Below are positions 1 through 12,900 of a DNA stretch of 64,000 bases, in pieces. The notes under the pieces were generated by a model. The model was not told the origin of the DNA. It saw only the letters and a list, made by a program, of their open reading frames with translations, and made no database searches. A program made the translations under genes and the position numbers. Each line of letters opens with the position of its first letter. Position 1 is the stretch's first letter. This stretch comes from Tieghemostelium lacteum (lineage: Eukaryota > Evosea > Eumycetozoa > Dictyosteliales > Raperosteliaceae), in the NCBI GenBank assembly GCA_001606155.1, contig LODT01000001.1, positions 1,337,371 through 1,401,370 on the forward strand, read 5' to 3'.

Positions 1-1
1 A

Positions 2-2963
2 GAGGAGTTAAACTCATATTTATTGATAATCAAAGATAGTAGTGATCATTGTGAATTCAATGAATTTTTATTTAAAAGTATAATAATAATATCAGATAAT
101 AGGAGATATAATAATAATAAGTTTTCAAGTAACCTTAATCATAATGATATATCAAAAGAGATTGAAAGTAATGTCAGATATCAGAGTTTTATTACTGATA
201 TTGTAACGAATCAAATAGAGAACTATGATAATATTCTATGTCACAAAGCTGATAAAGTATATCTACACACACTATTGAGTTTTATTCTATCGAATGGACA
301 TCTCTATAGACTATATGCACATTCACATTTCTCTTTGATTAGTGATATTCTGATTCAAGATATATTTATAGTATTTTCACCAAACAGTAATCAATTTATT
401 CAGATTTCAGGTACACCAGTACTAGATCTTAGAACTCCAAATATTACTAAACCAACTACCAATCACAATAATAATAATAATAGTAAATTGAAGAATGGTA
501 ATATTAAATTTAAGAATAATAGTAAAACAATAGAAATAGTTGATTTTAAATCAATTAAATTACATCAACATTTATTTTATTCAAAATGTAAATCAAAATT
601 GAATCCATTCTATTTTATAAATACTTTAAAAGTGAATTCTAAAAGAAGTAGTAGGAAATTAATTTGGTATATATTTAGTTGTAATTTCCAGTGTTTTTCA
701 AAATCACATCCACCTCCTAGTAACATTAGAATAGATAATGGATTTCTTCCAATGGTTTCATTGTTTACTAAGGTATTAAGTAATTTAAAATCTATACCAT
801 ATGGTGCTATTTTAAATTCAATGGTTATACAATATAAACAAAAACTACCAAGTTCTCAATCACAGTCGTCGTCATCGAGAACATCATCACAGAGTCTAAG
901 GAATAAAATAGAGTCACTAATTCACAAAAATATAGCAATGAATGTAGTTTGTAATTGGTTAGTAACTATAACTATGAAACTATTTGACAATAGAGATGAG
1001 GTTTGGGGATGTTTGCATAATGAAAAACAAATGTTTCATCAAGTTTCTTTATTTATTAGAATGTCAAAGTACCAGGAAATGTCAATTGATGGAATTTTAC
1101 AAGGATTTCAATTGGAAAAGTTCTTTGGTGGTAGATACAACTCAGTAGTAGTTGCTAAATTTCTGTGGTGGTTATTTGAGTGTATATACACTCCATTAAT
1201 TATAAACTATTTCTATAGGACTGAAACTGGTGTTGGCTCAGGTTATTATCTAAAGAGTGACTGGTTCCAACTAGAATCATTGCAAATGGAGCAATATTCA
1301 CTACACTTTAACGAGATACCATGTGATGAAAAACACATTTCACTCAATAGATCTTTTGGTCCAATTTCATTGAGATTTGTTCCAAAAAATTCTCAAATGA
1401 GACCAATATTGAATTCTTCAAAGAAGGAAAAACAAATACTGGTCTCAACGTCAGGTTACTCATTCAAGAGTTTGACATTTTCAAAATCAGTAAATTGGGA
1501 ACTCTCTAGAGCCATTCTTCCAGTTTTAAATTATGAGATTAAAAATCAACCTCATTTACTAGGATACTCTGTAATGTCTAAAACTAAACTTTTACATGAC
1601 TTTATTGGTATTAAAGACGAGTTTATGAAATTGAAAATGGAGGGTGTTGATGTATGTTTTCAAGTTTTAGACATACAGAAATGTTATGATAATATCCAAC
1701 AAGATAAGCTTTTAAGTGTATTAAAGAAACATGTTTTTCAATCTGATAAATACACTCTGAATAGATTGGCAGCAATAGAGACTAGTAAGTCTATAATATG
1801 CAAGATTATAGCTCAGTCTAATTCCAGTAGAGATTCTCCAACTTTACAGCAGATTGTTAAAAGAAATTTTCCAGTAAAAGATATTAAGAATGGTTTGGTG
1901 GTTCAAGTTCAGAAATATCCAATAATGCAAATTACCAAGCAGGCATTGGAAAATAGATTGTTTAATGAATTTCTAAAGGGTAATTTGGTGGAACTTAATC
2001 ATACATTTTATCAAATGTCAATGGGTATACCACAGGGATCCAATATCTCAACAATTCTGTGTTGTCTCTATCTAGGTGATTTTGATAACCATGTTCTCAG
2101 TCCAAAATTCCAAAAAGAAAATACATTTAATTATGTTGGTAGATTTATTGATGACTATCTACAGATTACAACATCAGTTCAGAATCTAAATACCTTACAG
2201 TATTTGTTGACTAGTCAAAATAACAATGATTACAATCTCAGTTGTAACAGTGGAAAATCTAAAAACTACATTAGCCAACATTCCAATAGAGGTTGTATAG
2301 TAAAAGATGGAAACTATTTTATTCCATGGTGTGGATTTTTAATCAATGTTCATACATTGGAATTCCAATTTGATTATTCTAGAATCAAACATATGAAACA
2401 ATTATTCATATCCATTCCTCACCCAAATAGCTGGAAGAAATCTTTATTAAAGTTTTTAGAACATCACAGTTGTATAGATTTAATATTATTACATTCTAAA
2501 CTGAATAGTAAAAATACCATTATAGTTAATATCTATCAATCACTCCTCTTTATATCCATTAAATTTGTATCTTGGGTATTACAATTCGATTCCCAATTCT
2601 CATTAGGATTATCAGCTTTAACTAAACAATTACATAGTAGGTTACCTATTAACATATGCATAGATATACATTTTAAATATTCATATTAACAATATTAATT
2701 TAAAAGGGGTAATACTTAATTTTTTAAAAGTATTTTTTACTAAATATGATAGATATTTAAAGTCAGTACAAATATATTGGGGAACTTTGAAATTAATGTT
2801 TTTCAAAGCAATATTAACAATACTAAAAAGAAAAAATACACAATTTCAAAATTTAATTTTGTTATTTGAAAACTATTTAAAAACTAATATACATCAATTA
2901 AATTTCTATGATATATTAAATAATAAAAATATTCATGAGGATATATTTAAAATTGATTATTAA
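2..2963 (+). CDS. tert: Telomerase reverse transcriptase, 5'-truncated by window edge, two exons seen
   Basis: Catalytic subunit of telomerase, which copies an RNA template onto chromosome ends. The frame is open from base 2, so the N-terminus lies outside the window. Visible in order: end of the TEN-like domain (about 250-450), a CP-like segment (about 565-680), the T motif (about 990-1130), FLWWLFECIYTPLI (about 1160), motif 1/2 SLRFVPKNSQMRPI (about 1366), motif A with Asp codon 1670, motif B MGIPQGSNIST (about 2022), motif C RFIDDYLQ with the Asp pair at 2150-2155, and motif E WCGFLIN (about 2328). All three catalytic aspartates are present. The long frame stops at 2689, but a GTAGGT donor at 2637 joins in phase to 2731-2963. 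That exon encodes a typical TERT tail (YWGTLKLMFFKAIL, then LKRKNTQF). Inferred exons: <2..2636 and 2731..2963. Tail-to-tail with the next gene. Confidence 0.93.
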
Positions 2964-3001
2964 AGTTAAAAAATATTATATTATTATTACTATTTATTTA
3001 T

Positions 3002-3766
3002 TTAAATTAATGCAAATTTCTTTAGTGAAGTAATAACAGCATCAATAGAATCTACTTTAACACCACCAGTTCTCTTTGGAGGTTCTTCAACGGAGATTGT
3101 TTTTAGATTGGTATTGGTATCAACACCGAGTTCTTGTGGTGTTAAAACTTGTAATTCAGCTTTTTTAGATTTCATAATATTTTGTAATTTTGCATATCTT
3201 GGTTCATTTAGACGAAGATCACATGTAATGATTGCTGGTAATTTCATTGATAGAGTTTCAAGACCACCATCAATTTCTCTGGTTACTTTAACAGAGTTTG
3301 GTGAGGATTTGTCAATATCAACTTTACTGGCAAATGTAGCTTGTGGCCAATTCAAAAGACCAGCTAACATTTGACCAGTTTGATTTGAGTCATCATCAAT
3401 TGCTTGTTTACCTAGAATGACAAGATTTGGTTTCTCTTTATCTACTAGTTTCTTTAAGAGTTTTGCTACTGCTAATGGCTGTAAATCTGTTGTTCCACCG
3501 TCTACATGAATACCTTTATCAGCACCCATTGCAATTGAACCTCTGATTGTCTCTTGACATGTTTTAGGTCCCATTGATACTGCAACAACTTCAGTTGCAA
3601 TACCTTTTTCTTTTAATCTGATTGCTTCTTCAACTGCAATCTCATCAAATGGATTCATACTCATCTTTACGCCATTTGTTTCAACTCCACTCTTATCACC
3701 TTTAACTCTAATTTTTACAGCATAATCTACTACTCTCTTAATTGGTACTAATACTTTAAATGACAT
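3002..3766 (-). CDS. etfb: Electron transfer flavoprotein beta subunit
   Basis: 254 residues, the normal length for ETF beta. With the alpha subunit it carries electrons from mitochondrial acyl-CoA and other dehydrogenases to ETF-ubiquinone oxidoreductase. The N-terminus [18 protein letters not shown] and the ETF-beta signature region ([19 protein letters not shown], then [12 protein letters not shown]) are diagnostic. [12 protein letters not shown] and [15 protein letters not shown] fit the AMP-binding fold. The start is ATG at 3764-3766. No cleavable mitochondrial presequence is evident, as is usual for this subunit. Single exon. Its 3' end is 38 bp from the TERT stop on the opposite strand. 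Confidence 0.95.
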   Translation of the reverse strand: MSFKVLVPIKRVVDYAVKIRVKGDKSGVETNGVKMSMNPFDEIAVEEAIRLKEKGIATEVVAVSMGPKTCQETIRGSIAMGADKGIHVDGGTTDLQPLAVAKLLKKLVDKEKPNLVILGKQAIDDDSNQTGQMLAGLLNWPQATFASKVDIDKSSPNSVKVTREIDGGLETLSMKLPAIITCDLRLNEPRYAKLQNIMKSKKAELQVLTPQELGVDTNTNLKTISVEEPPKRTGGVKVDSIDAVITSLKKFALI

Positions 3767-3910
3767 TGTATATTATGTGTTTATTCTGAAGATGAACTTC
3801 TAAATTTACAAAATAAAAAAAAAAAAAATTTAAAAAAACACTTTACAATGATTTACAGGTGCACAAAGGGTTTTGTTTATTTACAAATTTGAAGAATTTA
3901 ATGATTAAAA

Positions 3911-6607
3911 TTATTTCTGTTTTTGATATTGTTGAAATATTTCTTTAAACTCATCAGTATGTTTCATGTTATTTAAATATTTATCTAGATCCAATTCAGC
4001 ATCATTTTCATTAAAACTAGTTGGAATATCTATATCTTCTAAAAGTTCATTTAATTCTGGATTAGAATCAACACCCAATTTCATATTTAATTCTTTTAAT
4101 TGTTCAATATCATCATTATCAAAGTTCTCATCTTTTAATAGATCAGGATTCTTAATGTATTCTGAAAATAATTGATTGAAATTCATATTACTATCCTTAC
4201 TACTACTATTACTTTTATAAGTAACTTCATCTTCATCCCTATATCTATATACCCCATCATCTCTATTGAATTGTGATTCTAAATTACTAATTCTACTAGA
4301 TCCCATATGTCTACGTACACTATCTTCATCAAAATTCAATTTCTGTGCTGTCTCTAAGAAATCTTTCATTTGATTATGATCAACATTACCTGATCCACTA
4401 TTACTACTACTATTGTTACTATATTTACTATTACTATTACTACTACTACTACTACTACTATTATTATTAATAATATTTTGAGTTGCTTTTGAAGTTGACA
4501 TTTTTTCTAAGATTTTCATAACATCATCTTCATTGTCTAAATTGAGACTTTCCAACTCTCGATCAGTAACACCATATTCTTCATCTTCATCAAAGTCATC
4601 CAACTCCATATTATTAAATTTCTTTAGGTTATCTTGAAATTCTTTTTCTTCATTCTCCAAATCCATCATGGACATGTTAAAGTATTCTTCAGGATTACCT
4701 TTCATTGCATTTTTGAATTGTGGTAATAAATCATTAAAACGTGCATCCAATTCCTTTACAGTGTCTTTTGGCATCTCATCTACAAGATTAGATAATTTAG
4801 ACATATAATCACTAAATATTTCATTTTCCTCATTTTTACCTTTACCCAAAAGTTCCTCGGAATGGAATTTAGCCCACTTGTCAATGGCACCTTGACTTAC
4901 AGGTTCACCATACTCATCCGTTGGTGTCTCTATATTACCATCTTGCCATACCACCTTCTCAGGAATACCCGAGTGAGCGTTAATCAATCTCTTTTCACGA
5001 TCAATAAGTTTTTCAGTTTCCGATTGAGCATACTTTTGAGAAGACTCTGACAACAATCTATCAAATTGATTTAAAACATCTGATAATGGTTCATTCTTTG
5101 AGAATACATCTAGATGTTCTCCTCCTTGTTCTTGCAGTTCTTCAATATACTTTCTATTTAGATATTCTTCACGTTCAGGTAACTTTTCAGTCATATCAAA
5201 TCTCTGATTTTCACCATCATCTTCGTCATCAAATCTCATAATTTCATCATCATCGTCGTCATTTTCCATTTTTGCAACTTCCAATTCATCAAAATCTCTT
5301 TCACCATTAACTATATTACCACTGATTGGACTGGTTTTTTGAATTTCCATTTCCTGGTCCTGTACAGTACCGCTACTAACTCCTCTTTCTAAAAGTTCAT
5401 TAGGATCTTGATTATCATCTACATTTAACATATCATCAAGAGAGAAGTCCTTTTCTTTAAATCTATTTTTTAAAATTTCTTTTTGTATTTCAATATCACG
5501 TTGTTCTTCGAGTTTTCTAATTTCACTGTAATCCAATTCCTTGTTATCATCTTCATCCTCTTCATCAATATCACCCAAATCCACATCCAATTTCTCTTTA
5601 ATTTGTTGTTTTAGTTCTGGAGTTATAGTCTCAGTTAGATACTTAAATTGTTCAGTTTTACCCAAAGCATCTGTTAGAATAGTTCCATAGTTCTCCATCA
5701 ACTCTGATAATTCCTCTGTTCTACCATTTTCATTCAGTACCCTAACCATAGCCATACCAATATCCACATTTATAGGATGACTCTTTGGATATAATGTACC
5801 CATGATCTTAAATGCCTGTTTTAGGTAAGGTTCAGCTTCTTTATATTTACCTTCCTCTACTAAATACTCTGAATAGTTACTATAAGAAACACCCAAAAGT
5901 TCATCTTTAAGCCACATATTCTTATTTCTCTTAAAAACCGTTGGATTGAATTGATAGAATTCCTTCCAATACACTTCCAACAAATCGATACTTTGTTTAC
6001 ATTTCATTAAAGCTTCATCATATCTCTCCAATCTCACTAGAGACTCTGCTGAATTATTTAAAAGAATTGCATAATCTCTTAAATCAATCTTTGATCTATC
6101 CGACACAAACACACATCTAGTATGTACCAAAGCCCTATTAAAAGACTCCAAAGCCTCTTTCCAACGTTGATTCTCTTGATGTGTAAAACCAATAGCACTC
6201 AAAGCTTTTCCTAATTTAACCTCTTTATCAATTAAATCAGGGTCTGTTAACTTTCTCTGTGATGACACAGGAACTAGAAAATCCAGAGTACTATCAGTCT
6301 CATATGGTGGAGGTCTTGGTACAAAAGGCTCTTGTTTTGATGGATCATATAAATTAAAATTCAAATTTTCTTCTTTTTCAATACTAGTTGAATAAAATGA
6401 TTTTAATCTATTATTTATGCTATTACTATTGTTATTATTATTATTCCATATTAATGTACTTTTTGATTTGGTATTGTTATTGTAGTTGTAAATTGATGAT
6501 AATCCAATATTCTTTAATGAATTTATAGTATAATTCAAACAAACATTACTTGTTGGTTTATATTTAAATAAATTTAAATATTTACTGTTACAAAGTAGTT
6601 TATTCAT
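3911..6607 (-). CDS. Large acidic TPR protein, probably mitochondrial
   Basis: 898 residues, not assigned to a named family. Residues 1-75 are basic, rich in Asn/Ser and poor in acids, ending near RLKSFYSTS, which resembles a mitochondrial targeting sequence. Residues about 125-305 contain helical pairs of TPR type (ALSAIGFTHQENQRWKEALE, then YSEYLVEEGKYKEAEPYLKQ). The remaining 550 residues are strongly acidic and low in complexity, with runs of Asp/Glu and a poly-Ser/Asn tract near residue 710. Single exon with ATG start at 6605-6607. It is divergent from the ESF2-like gene, sharing 115 bp of intergenic DNA. Mitochondrial location is an inference from the N-terminus only. Confidence 0.8.
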   Translation of the reverse strand: MNKLLCNSKYLNLFKYKPTSNVCLNYTINSLKNIGLSSIYNYNNNTKSKSTLIWNNNNNNSNSINNRLKSFYSTSIEKEENLNFNLYDPSKQEPFVPRPPPYETDSTLDFLVPVSSQRKLTDPDLIDKEVKLGKALSAIGFTHQENQRWKEALESFNRALVHTRCVFVSDRSKIDLRDYAILLNNSAESLVRLERYDEALMKCKQSIDLLEVYWKEFYQFNPTVFKRNKNMWLKDELLGVSYSNYSEYLVEEGKYKEAEPYLKQAFKIMGTLYPKSHPINVDIGMAMVRVLNENGRTEELSELMENYGTILTDALGKTEQFKYLTETITPELKQQIKEKLDVDLGDIDEEDEDDNKELDYSEIRKLEEQRDIEIQKEILKNRFKEKDFSLDDMLNVDDNQDPNELLERGVSSGTVQDQEMEIQKTSPISGNIVNGERDFDELEVAKMENDDDDDEIMRFDDEDDGENQRFDMTEKLPEREEYLNRKYIEELQEQGGEHLDVFSKNEPLSDVLNQFDRLLSESSQKYAQSETEKLIDREKRLINAHSGIPEKVVWQDGNIETPTDEYGEPVSQGAIDKWAKFHSEELLGKGKNEENEIFSDYMSKLSNLVDEMPKDTVKELDARFNDLLPQFKNAMKGNPEEYFNMSMMDLENEEKEFQDNLKKFNNMELDDFDEDEEYGVTDRELESLNLDNEDDVMKILEKMSTSKATQNIINNNSSSSSSSNSNSKYSNNSSSNSGSGNVDHNQMKDFLETAQKLNFDEDSVRRHMGSSRISNLESQFNRDDGVYRYRDEDEVTYKSNSSSKDSNMNFNQLFSEYIKNPDLLKDENFDNDDIEQLKELNMKLGVDSNPELNELLEDIDIPTSFNENDAELDLDKYLNNMKHTDEFKEIFQQYQKQK

Positions 6608-6722
6608 TTACTTTGACTCAAAAGATGTAAAAAATAAAAAAAAAAAACAAATCAATCAAAACCCTTCTTTCGGTCGGTTTTTTGAATTTTTAATACACAT
6701 TTTGATAACTTTCAACCACACA

Positions 6723-7493
6723 ATGAATAAAAATAAAAATCAAAAAAGAAAGTTTGAAGATATATATAAAGAAGAAATAGAAGATGAAGAAATAGTAGAA
6801 GATGATAAAGAGGTAGATGAAGATGAAGAGGAAGAATATAATAATGATAATATAGAGGAAAATGATGAAGAAGAAATAAATGAAGATGACGACGAAAATA
6901 CAGACGATAAACCAAAACAACCTAAAAAAGTTATAAATATACAACCAATGTCTAAAGATAGAATATTGAAATTAAAAGAAGAGAATGAAAATAAAGGTGT
7001 AATATATATGTCAAGTATACCTGCAAAAATGCAACCAGCAAAACTTAAACATTTACTATTGAAACATGGTAATGTAACTAGAATGCACTTGATAAAAGCA
7101 AATGTAGATAGAAAAGCATTCAGAAACGATATGTTTAAAGAAGGTTGGATAGAGTTTGATGACAAACGTGTAGCTAGAAAAATTGCAAATACATTAAATT
7201 CTGAACCTATGGGTGGAAAACTTCGTGATATTCATCGTGATTGTTTGTGGAATCTTAGATATCTACCAAAATTCAAGTGGCATCATTTACTAGATAAATT
7301 AGTAACTAAACGTGTGGAAAGAGATAAAAGACTACGTCTTGAATTAACTAAAGTCAGAAAAGACAATTCTGAGCTCTTTGAAGAATTGGAGAAATCTAAA
7401 CACATTAATATGAAACCAAATGCCTCTGAAAAACAAAGACCAGTTCTCAGAACATTTAAACAAAGAAAAACTCATGATGAAAAAGATCTCTAA
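6723..7493 (+). CDS. Pre-rRNA processing factor ESF2/ABT1-like
   Basis: 256 residues from the first ATG at 6723; the frame extends 21 bases upstream but only from a TTG. The first 75 residues are almost entirely Asp/Glu/Lys/Asn. They are followed by the ESF2/ABT1 core: GVIYMSSIPAKMQPAKLKHL, an RRM-like fold, then FRNDMFKEGWIEFDDKRVAR and IHRDCLWNLRYLPKFKWHHL, which are hallmarks of this family. Known role of the family: assembly of the small-subunit processome and 18S rRNA maturation in the nucleolus (yeast Esf2 works with the helicase Dbp8). The last 60 residues are basic and likely coiled. The acidic N-terminus is longer than usual but common in dictyostelid proteins. Confidence 0.92.
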   Translation: MNKNKNQKRKFEDIYKEEIEDEEIVEDDKEVDEDEEEEYNNDNIEENDEEEINEDDDENTDDKPKQPKKVINIQPMSKDRILKLKEENENKGVIYMSSIPAKMQPAKLKHLLLKHGNVTRMHLIKANVDRKAFRNDMFKEGWIEFDDKRVARKIANTLNSEPMGGKLRDIHRDCLWNLRYLPKFKWHHLLDKLVTKRVERDKRLRLELTKVRKDNSELFEELEKSKHINMKPNASEKQRPVLRTFKQRKTHDEKDL

Positions 7494-7627
7494 TAAATTT
7501 CATTTATTACATTTCAAAAATTATTTATTTAATTATTTTACTAAAATAATTTTCATTGAATTTCTTTTATAATAATAATTTGATCAAGATTTTTAAAAAT
7601 CAAAAATTAAAAATCAAACAATTAATT

Positions 7628-9631
7628 ATGACTTATTTAACACAATTTCAAAATTATTATAATAGTTTTTTTAATGTTATTGCAGAGAATGTAAAAACAG
7701 TTTATATGCCACCTGGTGTTATTAGAGTTCTATTAAACTATTTAATAGAACTAGATTATAAAGTTTCTAGAGGAATACGTGGTGATAGAAATGGTGATAT
7801 AAGTCAAATTTTAAAGTTATCTTTAGTTTGTAAAGAATGGTGTCCTGCTGTAGCCATGTTACACTATAGAAAAGTTAGAATTGAATCTCCAGAGGATTTA
7901 ATTTATATAGAAAATCTGAAAGCTAATGGTATATGGGGTGGTCATAAATTCAATTTTCAATCACTGGAGATATATATACCATTTCTGACAAAAGAGTACC
8001 TTGATGACAACGATTTCCATAAGCATAGTACACCTAAACAAGAATATCTAAAGTTATTATCCAAGGTGGAATCTATAGGTCATTATGAAAACGTGTCTGT
8101 TAAATTCAATTACAATCATTCTTTGTGTGAGTTTATAGAGTACTATAGATTGTCAAAAGTGGCTCTAAGTGAACCTCACCAATTACAGTTTTATAAGTAT
8201 ATTGAAGCTATATTAGTAAAGATGAATATGAAGTATATTGATATGGAACTAGACCCATTTCAAACTTATCACAATTTAGTAGATTTCAATACATTTTGTA
8301 AATGTAATCAATTGGTTAGACTTAATCTAATGAATCAGAGTTTATGCTATATAAACTTAGAATGTGTTGCACAACAACTAAAGTCATCATTAGTGTATCT
8401 GAAATTGAATAATACAAAATTGTGTATCCAGACTCTTGGTAAATTCCTTCTGAATCAAAATACAGTACTAGAGAGTCTATTCATTAATTTTAATAATATA
8501 AAGGATATGGGCTCAAAGATACTGGTTGGGTATCTCTATGAAATGACATCATTGACTGAACTATCATGTTCTAATAATAACATTACTGATGGATCTTTGA
8601 ATGAATGGTCAGAATATCTAAGTAGTAATACAAGTTTACAGAGTTTAGATATATCACTTAACCAAATGAATGCTAGTGTTCTAGTTAAAAGTCTATCAGA
8701 ACACTCTGGTATAAAGTATCTTAATATCAGTCAAATGATGGAATCTAAGAATCATGAAGATCTCCAAATGGGCCTAACAAAAACCAATTTATTGTCACTT
8801 AATATCAGTGGATTATCATTTAGTAATTTTCAAGAATCAATCTATTTCTCTAAACATTTAAAAGTTTTAGATATCAGTTATAGTCAAGTAATGAATTTAC
8901 ATCTACTAGAAATATCAATTAAACAATTGGTAGTAGTTGAACATGTAAATTTAATCCAATGCCTGAACCCCTCAAGATATGAACCTGATGAAATGGCACC
9001 ATTCTTAAACGCTCTATTCCTAACTTCACCATCCCTCAAGAGGGTAAATCTATCATTATGTGGATTACAAACTTTAGATGGTAAAGTTATTGCAAATTGT
9101 CTAAAATTCAACAAAAGTTCATGTGAGTCATTAATACTAGCTTCTAATATCTTATTAAGTGCTGGTTCAAGATACATTTTCAAAGCATTAAAGTATAATA
9201 CTAAAATCAAGGAAATTGATTTACAAGGAAACAAAATCTATCCAAAAGATGAAAAGGATAAATGGCCATTCATATTCGAATCCAATACCTTAACCACTCT
9301 GAACCTATCCGGAAATATCTTAAACTTCAAATCAGATATTGATTTTACTAAATTTATAGAGGCACTAAGAAAACTAAATAATTTAAAGTCACTTTCCATT
9401 CTAATATGGCATAGCTCAAGCAAAAATTTCTCAGATCTATTGGTAGAAACATTTTCAAAATTTAAATCCCTTCATTATTTAACATTAGGGTAAGTCTTAC
9501 AAATAATGAAATTATAAATTATAATATTTTATATTAATAGTTAATTATAATATAGAACTCGTTTACCAAAGGATATGGATAAAAGATTACAAGAAAGGTT
9601 AAGTAAATATTTTTATTGTTCAGATTATTAA
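7628..9631 (+). CDS. F-box-like leucine-rich repeat protein, two exons
   Basis: The first ATG in frame is at 7628; upstream only a TTG is available. An F-box-like segment (LKLSLVCKEWCPAVAMLHYR, residues about 60-80) is followed by many LRRs of the ribonuclease-inhibitor type (SLVYLKLNNTKL, LTELSCSNNNITDG, LQSLDISLNQM, IKEIDLQGNKI). The long frame runs into a stop at 9491, but GTAAGT at 9490 and TATAG at 9555 define a 66-bp intron. The phase-matched second exon, 9556-9631, adds TRLPKDMDKRLQERLSKYFY and a short end. Inferred exons: 7628..9489 and 9556..9631, 645 residues. The likely role is substrate recognition in an SCF-type ubiquitin ligase, but the F-box is weak and this is inference. Confidence 0.82.
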
Positions 9632-9998
9632 AAAGAAGAAGTTCAGTAGTTACTATAATTTCATTTTCTTGGAAAAATTTTTTAATATGGAAATTTAGAT
9701 TAAATTTCAATTAAATAAACAAAACGTAATTGTTGTATATGTCTTCTCTGGAACCAACACACCGAAGGAAAAAAAGAAATCTTAAAAGATGCATCCAAAG
9801 TGTCACGTTTTTTAATTTTTTCTTTTTTTTTCGATAATCAAACTCATTCAAAGTGTTAAATTCTCTGAGATTTTTTTTTTTTTTCAAATTAAATACCAAA
9901 AACAACAACTCATCTTTTAGAACAACAATATTTATTTGATTTCATTTTTCAAATAATATTAATTTATTTATATATATTCTAGAAAAAAAGAATAAAAG
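9632..9998. other. Intergenic, upstream region of ABCC gene
   Basis: 367 bp with A/T homopolymers (T runs near 9815-9885). A less AT-rich patch at about 9735-9810 may be 5' UTR or promoter of the transporter gene. I see no supported gene here; the one minus-strand open frame is low complexity. Confidence 0.5.
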
Positions 9999-12900
9999 AT
10001 GTTTTGTGGTGAAAATGTTCCATTTCATGTATGGAACAAAGGGGACTTTACAATGTGTTTTGAAGACAGTGTTGTAATGACAATTCCCGCCATGTTCCTA
10101 CTTGTATTCGGACTCAAAAGACTCTATGATCTCGAAACTAAAAAACCAGATCTTTTCACCTTCACTCAACTCAAAAGAGATTTCCAAACATGGAAAAAAT
10201 CAATTCAACTAGAGGTTATAGTATCACTGTTATTAGTTGCATGGAAAGTGCTTTTCATGGTAATCTCCATTTCAGTCTATCACTCACTCCCCTATATCCT
10301 CGTTTACAGTATAGTCACCTTCCTTCAATGGCTTATTGCCTTTTGTCTCATGTATCTAGAATTAAAAAAAGGTGAATCACGTTCATGGGAAATTCGTATC
10401 TTTTGGCTTCTAGCCTTCATAACTGCTACCATAAAACTAAGAACCCTAACTCTAGGTATTTTTGGTGTATGTATAAATATTTAAACTTTAACTATAAATC
10501 CTTAATTTTTGGTATTAATATCTTCTAAATTTATAATGAATTTTAGCAAACAGATACAGTTGTATCATTTTTAGAGTATTTTTCATTTATTGGAGGATAT
10601 TGTTTGATTTTGATATTGTCAGTTACAGGTGTATTGTTTTTCGATCCTGGATTATATGAGAATCTAGGTGAAGGTGCAGGTATAATGAAAGAAGAGAATG
10701 CTAATATATTCAGTAGATTTACATTTTGGTGGATGAATTCTGTATTATTACAAGGATACAAGAAATCATTGGAAATTCAAGATGTACCACGTCTGACAAA
10801 GATTGATGAGTCTAATTTATTGTCTGAGAAATTTGAAAAGGCATGGGAGAAACAATTGGAAAAACCAAATCCATCACTACCATGGGCTTTAGCAGAGGCT
10901 TTTGGACCACATTTCTACATCAGTGCAATTTTCAAAATTATACAAGATTCATTGATATTCGTTGGACCTATACTGTTGTCAAAGGTTATCTCCTTTGTGA
11001 CTGTTGGTCAACATGGTGGAGGTGGTTCGACATATGATGGTCTACTATATGTCTTTTTGTATTTTATAACACCTGTTATTCAATCTCTTGCACTTCACCA
11101 GTATTTCCATAGATGTTTCAGAGTTGGTATGTGGTTGAGATCAGCTGTTGTTACTAGTGTCTATAAAAAGTCACTTAGAACCTCATTGAGAGAGGGTACA
11201 ACTATAGGTGAAATTGTCAATCTCATGTCTGTCGATGCTCAAAAGTTTATGGATTTGTGTCCTTATTTACATATGATTTGGTCAGCTGTCTTACAGATTG
11301 CTGTTGCACTTATACTGTTATATCTTCAGTTGGGTCCTGCAGTATTCGCAGGTTTGGCAGTCATGTTAATCATGATTCCAATTAATTTGATCATAGGTCG
11401 TGTTGCAAAATCCAAGCAAACCCAATCCATGCAACTCAAAGACAAGCGTATTAAAGCTGTCAATGAAGTACTAAATGGCATCAAAGTTATCAAACTTTAC
11501 AGTTGGGAACAAAGTTTCATGAAACATGTCAAAGAAATTAGAGATTCTGAATTAAAAGTAATGACTATTATCAAGTATATTCAAGGTATTGGTTTGATTT
11601 TGTGGTCCATGTCACCAATTTTTGTCAGTATTTCAACATTTACAGTATTCATTTTAAGTGGAAATACATTAACTGCTGCTATTGCATTCCCATGTCTATC
11701 TCTATTCAATGTCATGCAATTCCCAATTAATATGTTACCATCTGTCATCTCTGGTATCATTGAGGCATCTGTATCAGTTCAACGTCTACAAAAGTTCCTT
11801 TTGAAACCAGACTTGAATCCAAATACAGTTCAGAAAGAAATTAAAGAACCTGGTGTAGCTGTAAAGATTGAAAATGCAGATTTACAATGGGAACATGGTA
11901 AACCATGTCTCCAAGGAATTAATCTAAAAGTAAACAAGGGTGAATTGATTGCAGTTGTAGGTCGTGTAGGATCTGGTAAATCATCTCTTGTCAGTGCTCT
12001 AATTGGTGATTTAGAGAAAAAATCTGGATCCCTTGCTATTAGTGGTTCCATTGCCCTTGTAACTCAACAAGCTTGGATTCAGAATGAAACTCTTCAGAAT
12101 AATGTAGTATTTGCAAGTCAATTTAATCAAGAGAAATACGATAAAGTTGTGGAAGCTTGTTGTCTAGTTCCTGATATCAAGATCCTTCCAGGTGGTAACC
12201 AAACTGAGATTGGTGAGAAAGGTATAAATCTTTCAGGTGGTCAGAAACAAAGAGTATCATTAGCTAGATCAGTATATAATGATGCTGATATCTATCTATT
12301 TGATGATCCATTATCTGCTGTCGATGCACATGTTGGTAAATCAATCTTTAAAGATGTCATTTCCAATCAAACTGGTCTATTGAAAGATAAAACTAGAATT
12401 TTAGTAACTCACGCTGTTCATTATCTACCCTATGTTGACAGAATTGTAATGATGAAAAATGGTAAAATTGTTGAAACTGGCACTTTTGATGAACTAATGA
12501 ATAATAATGGTTCATTTGCCAAATTAATGTCACATGAAAGTAAAGAACAACTACATCAAGATGAAGAACAACAATCATCTGCTATTGCAACCCCAACTTT
12601 AAGTTCCTCAGGTAAAAATTTAGAAATTCCATTAAATAATAGTAATAATAATAATAATATAACAACTACAACTAGTACAAGTACAACTAAAATATTAAAG
12701 AATTCAACAGATTCAAATAGTAGTAAGAAAGAAACTTCTTCTGAAGAGAAATTAGAAGAAGTTGAAGAGGATCTTGATGAGGATTCTAAATTGATTGATC
12801 AAGCTATTGTAGTTGATGGTGAAGGTACAACTAAAGGTGATGATGAACATCATGATGATATGGAAGAGATTTTAATTGATAAACATGAAGATCAGTACAA

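Noticed and set aside
3108-3374. 88-codon plus-strand frame opposite ETF beta
   Set aside because: Shadow of the ETF beta gene; composition is unlike protein and it has no domain.
6690-7165. Minus-strand frames opposite the ESF2-like gene, rich in Phe/Ile/Ser
   Set aside because: Mirror of the Asp/Glu/Lys-coding tract on the plus strand; apparent membrane segments are an artefact of base composition.
9711-9908. 65-codon minus-strand frame upstream of ABCC
   Set aside because: Built mostly from A/T homopolymers (poly-Lys) with no neighbouring splice partner.
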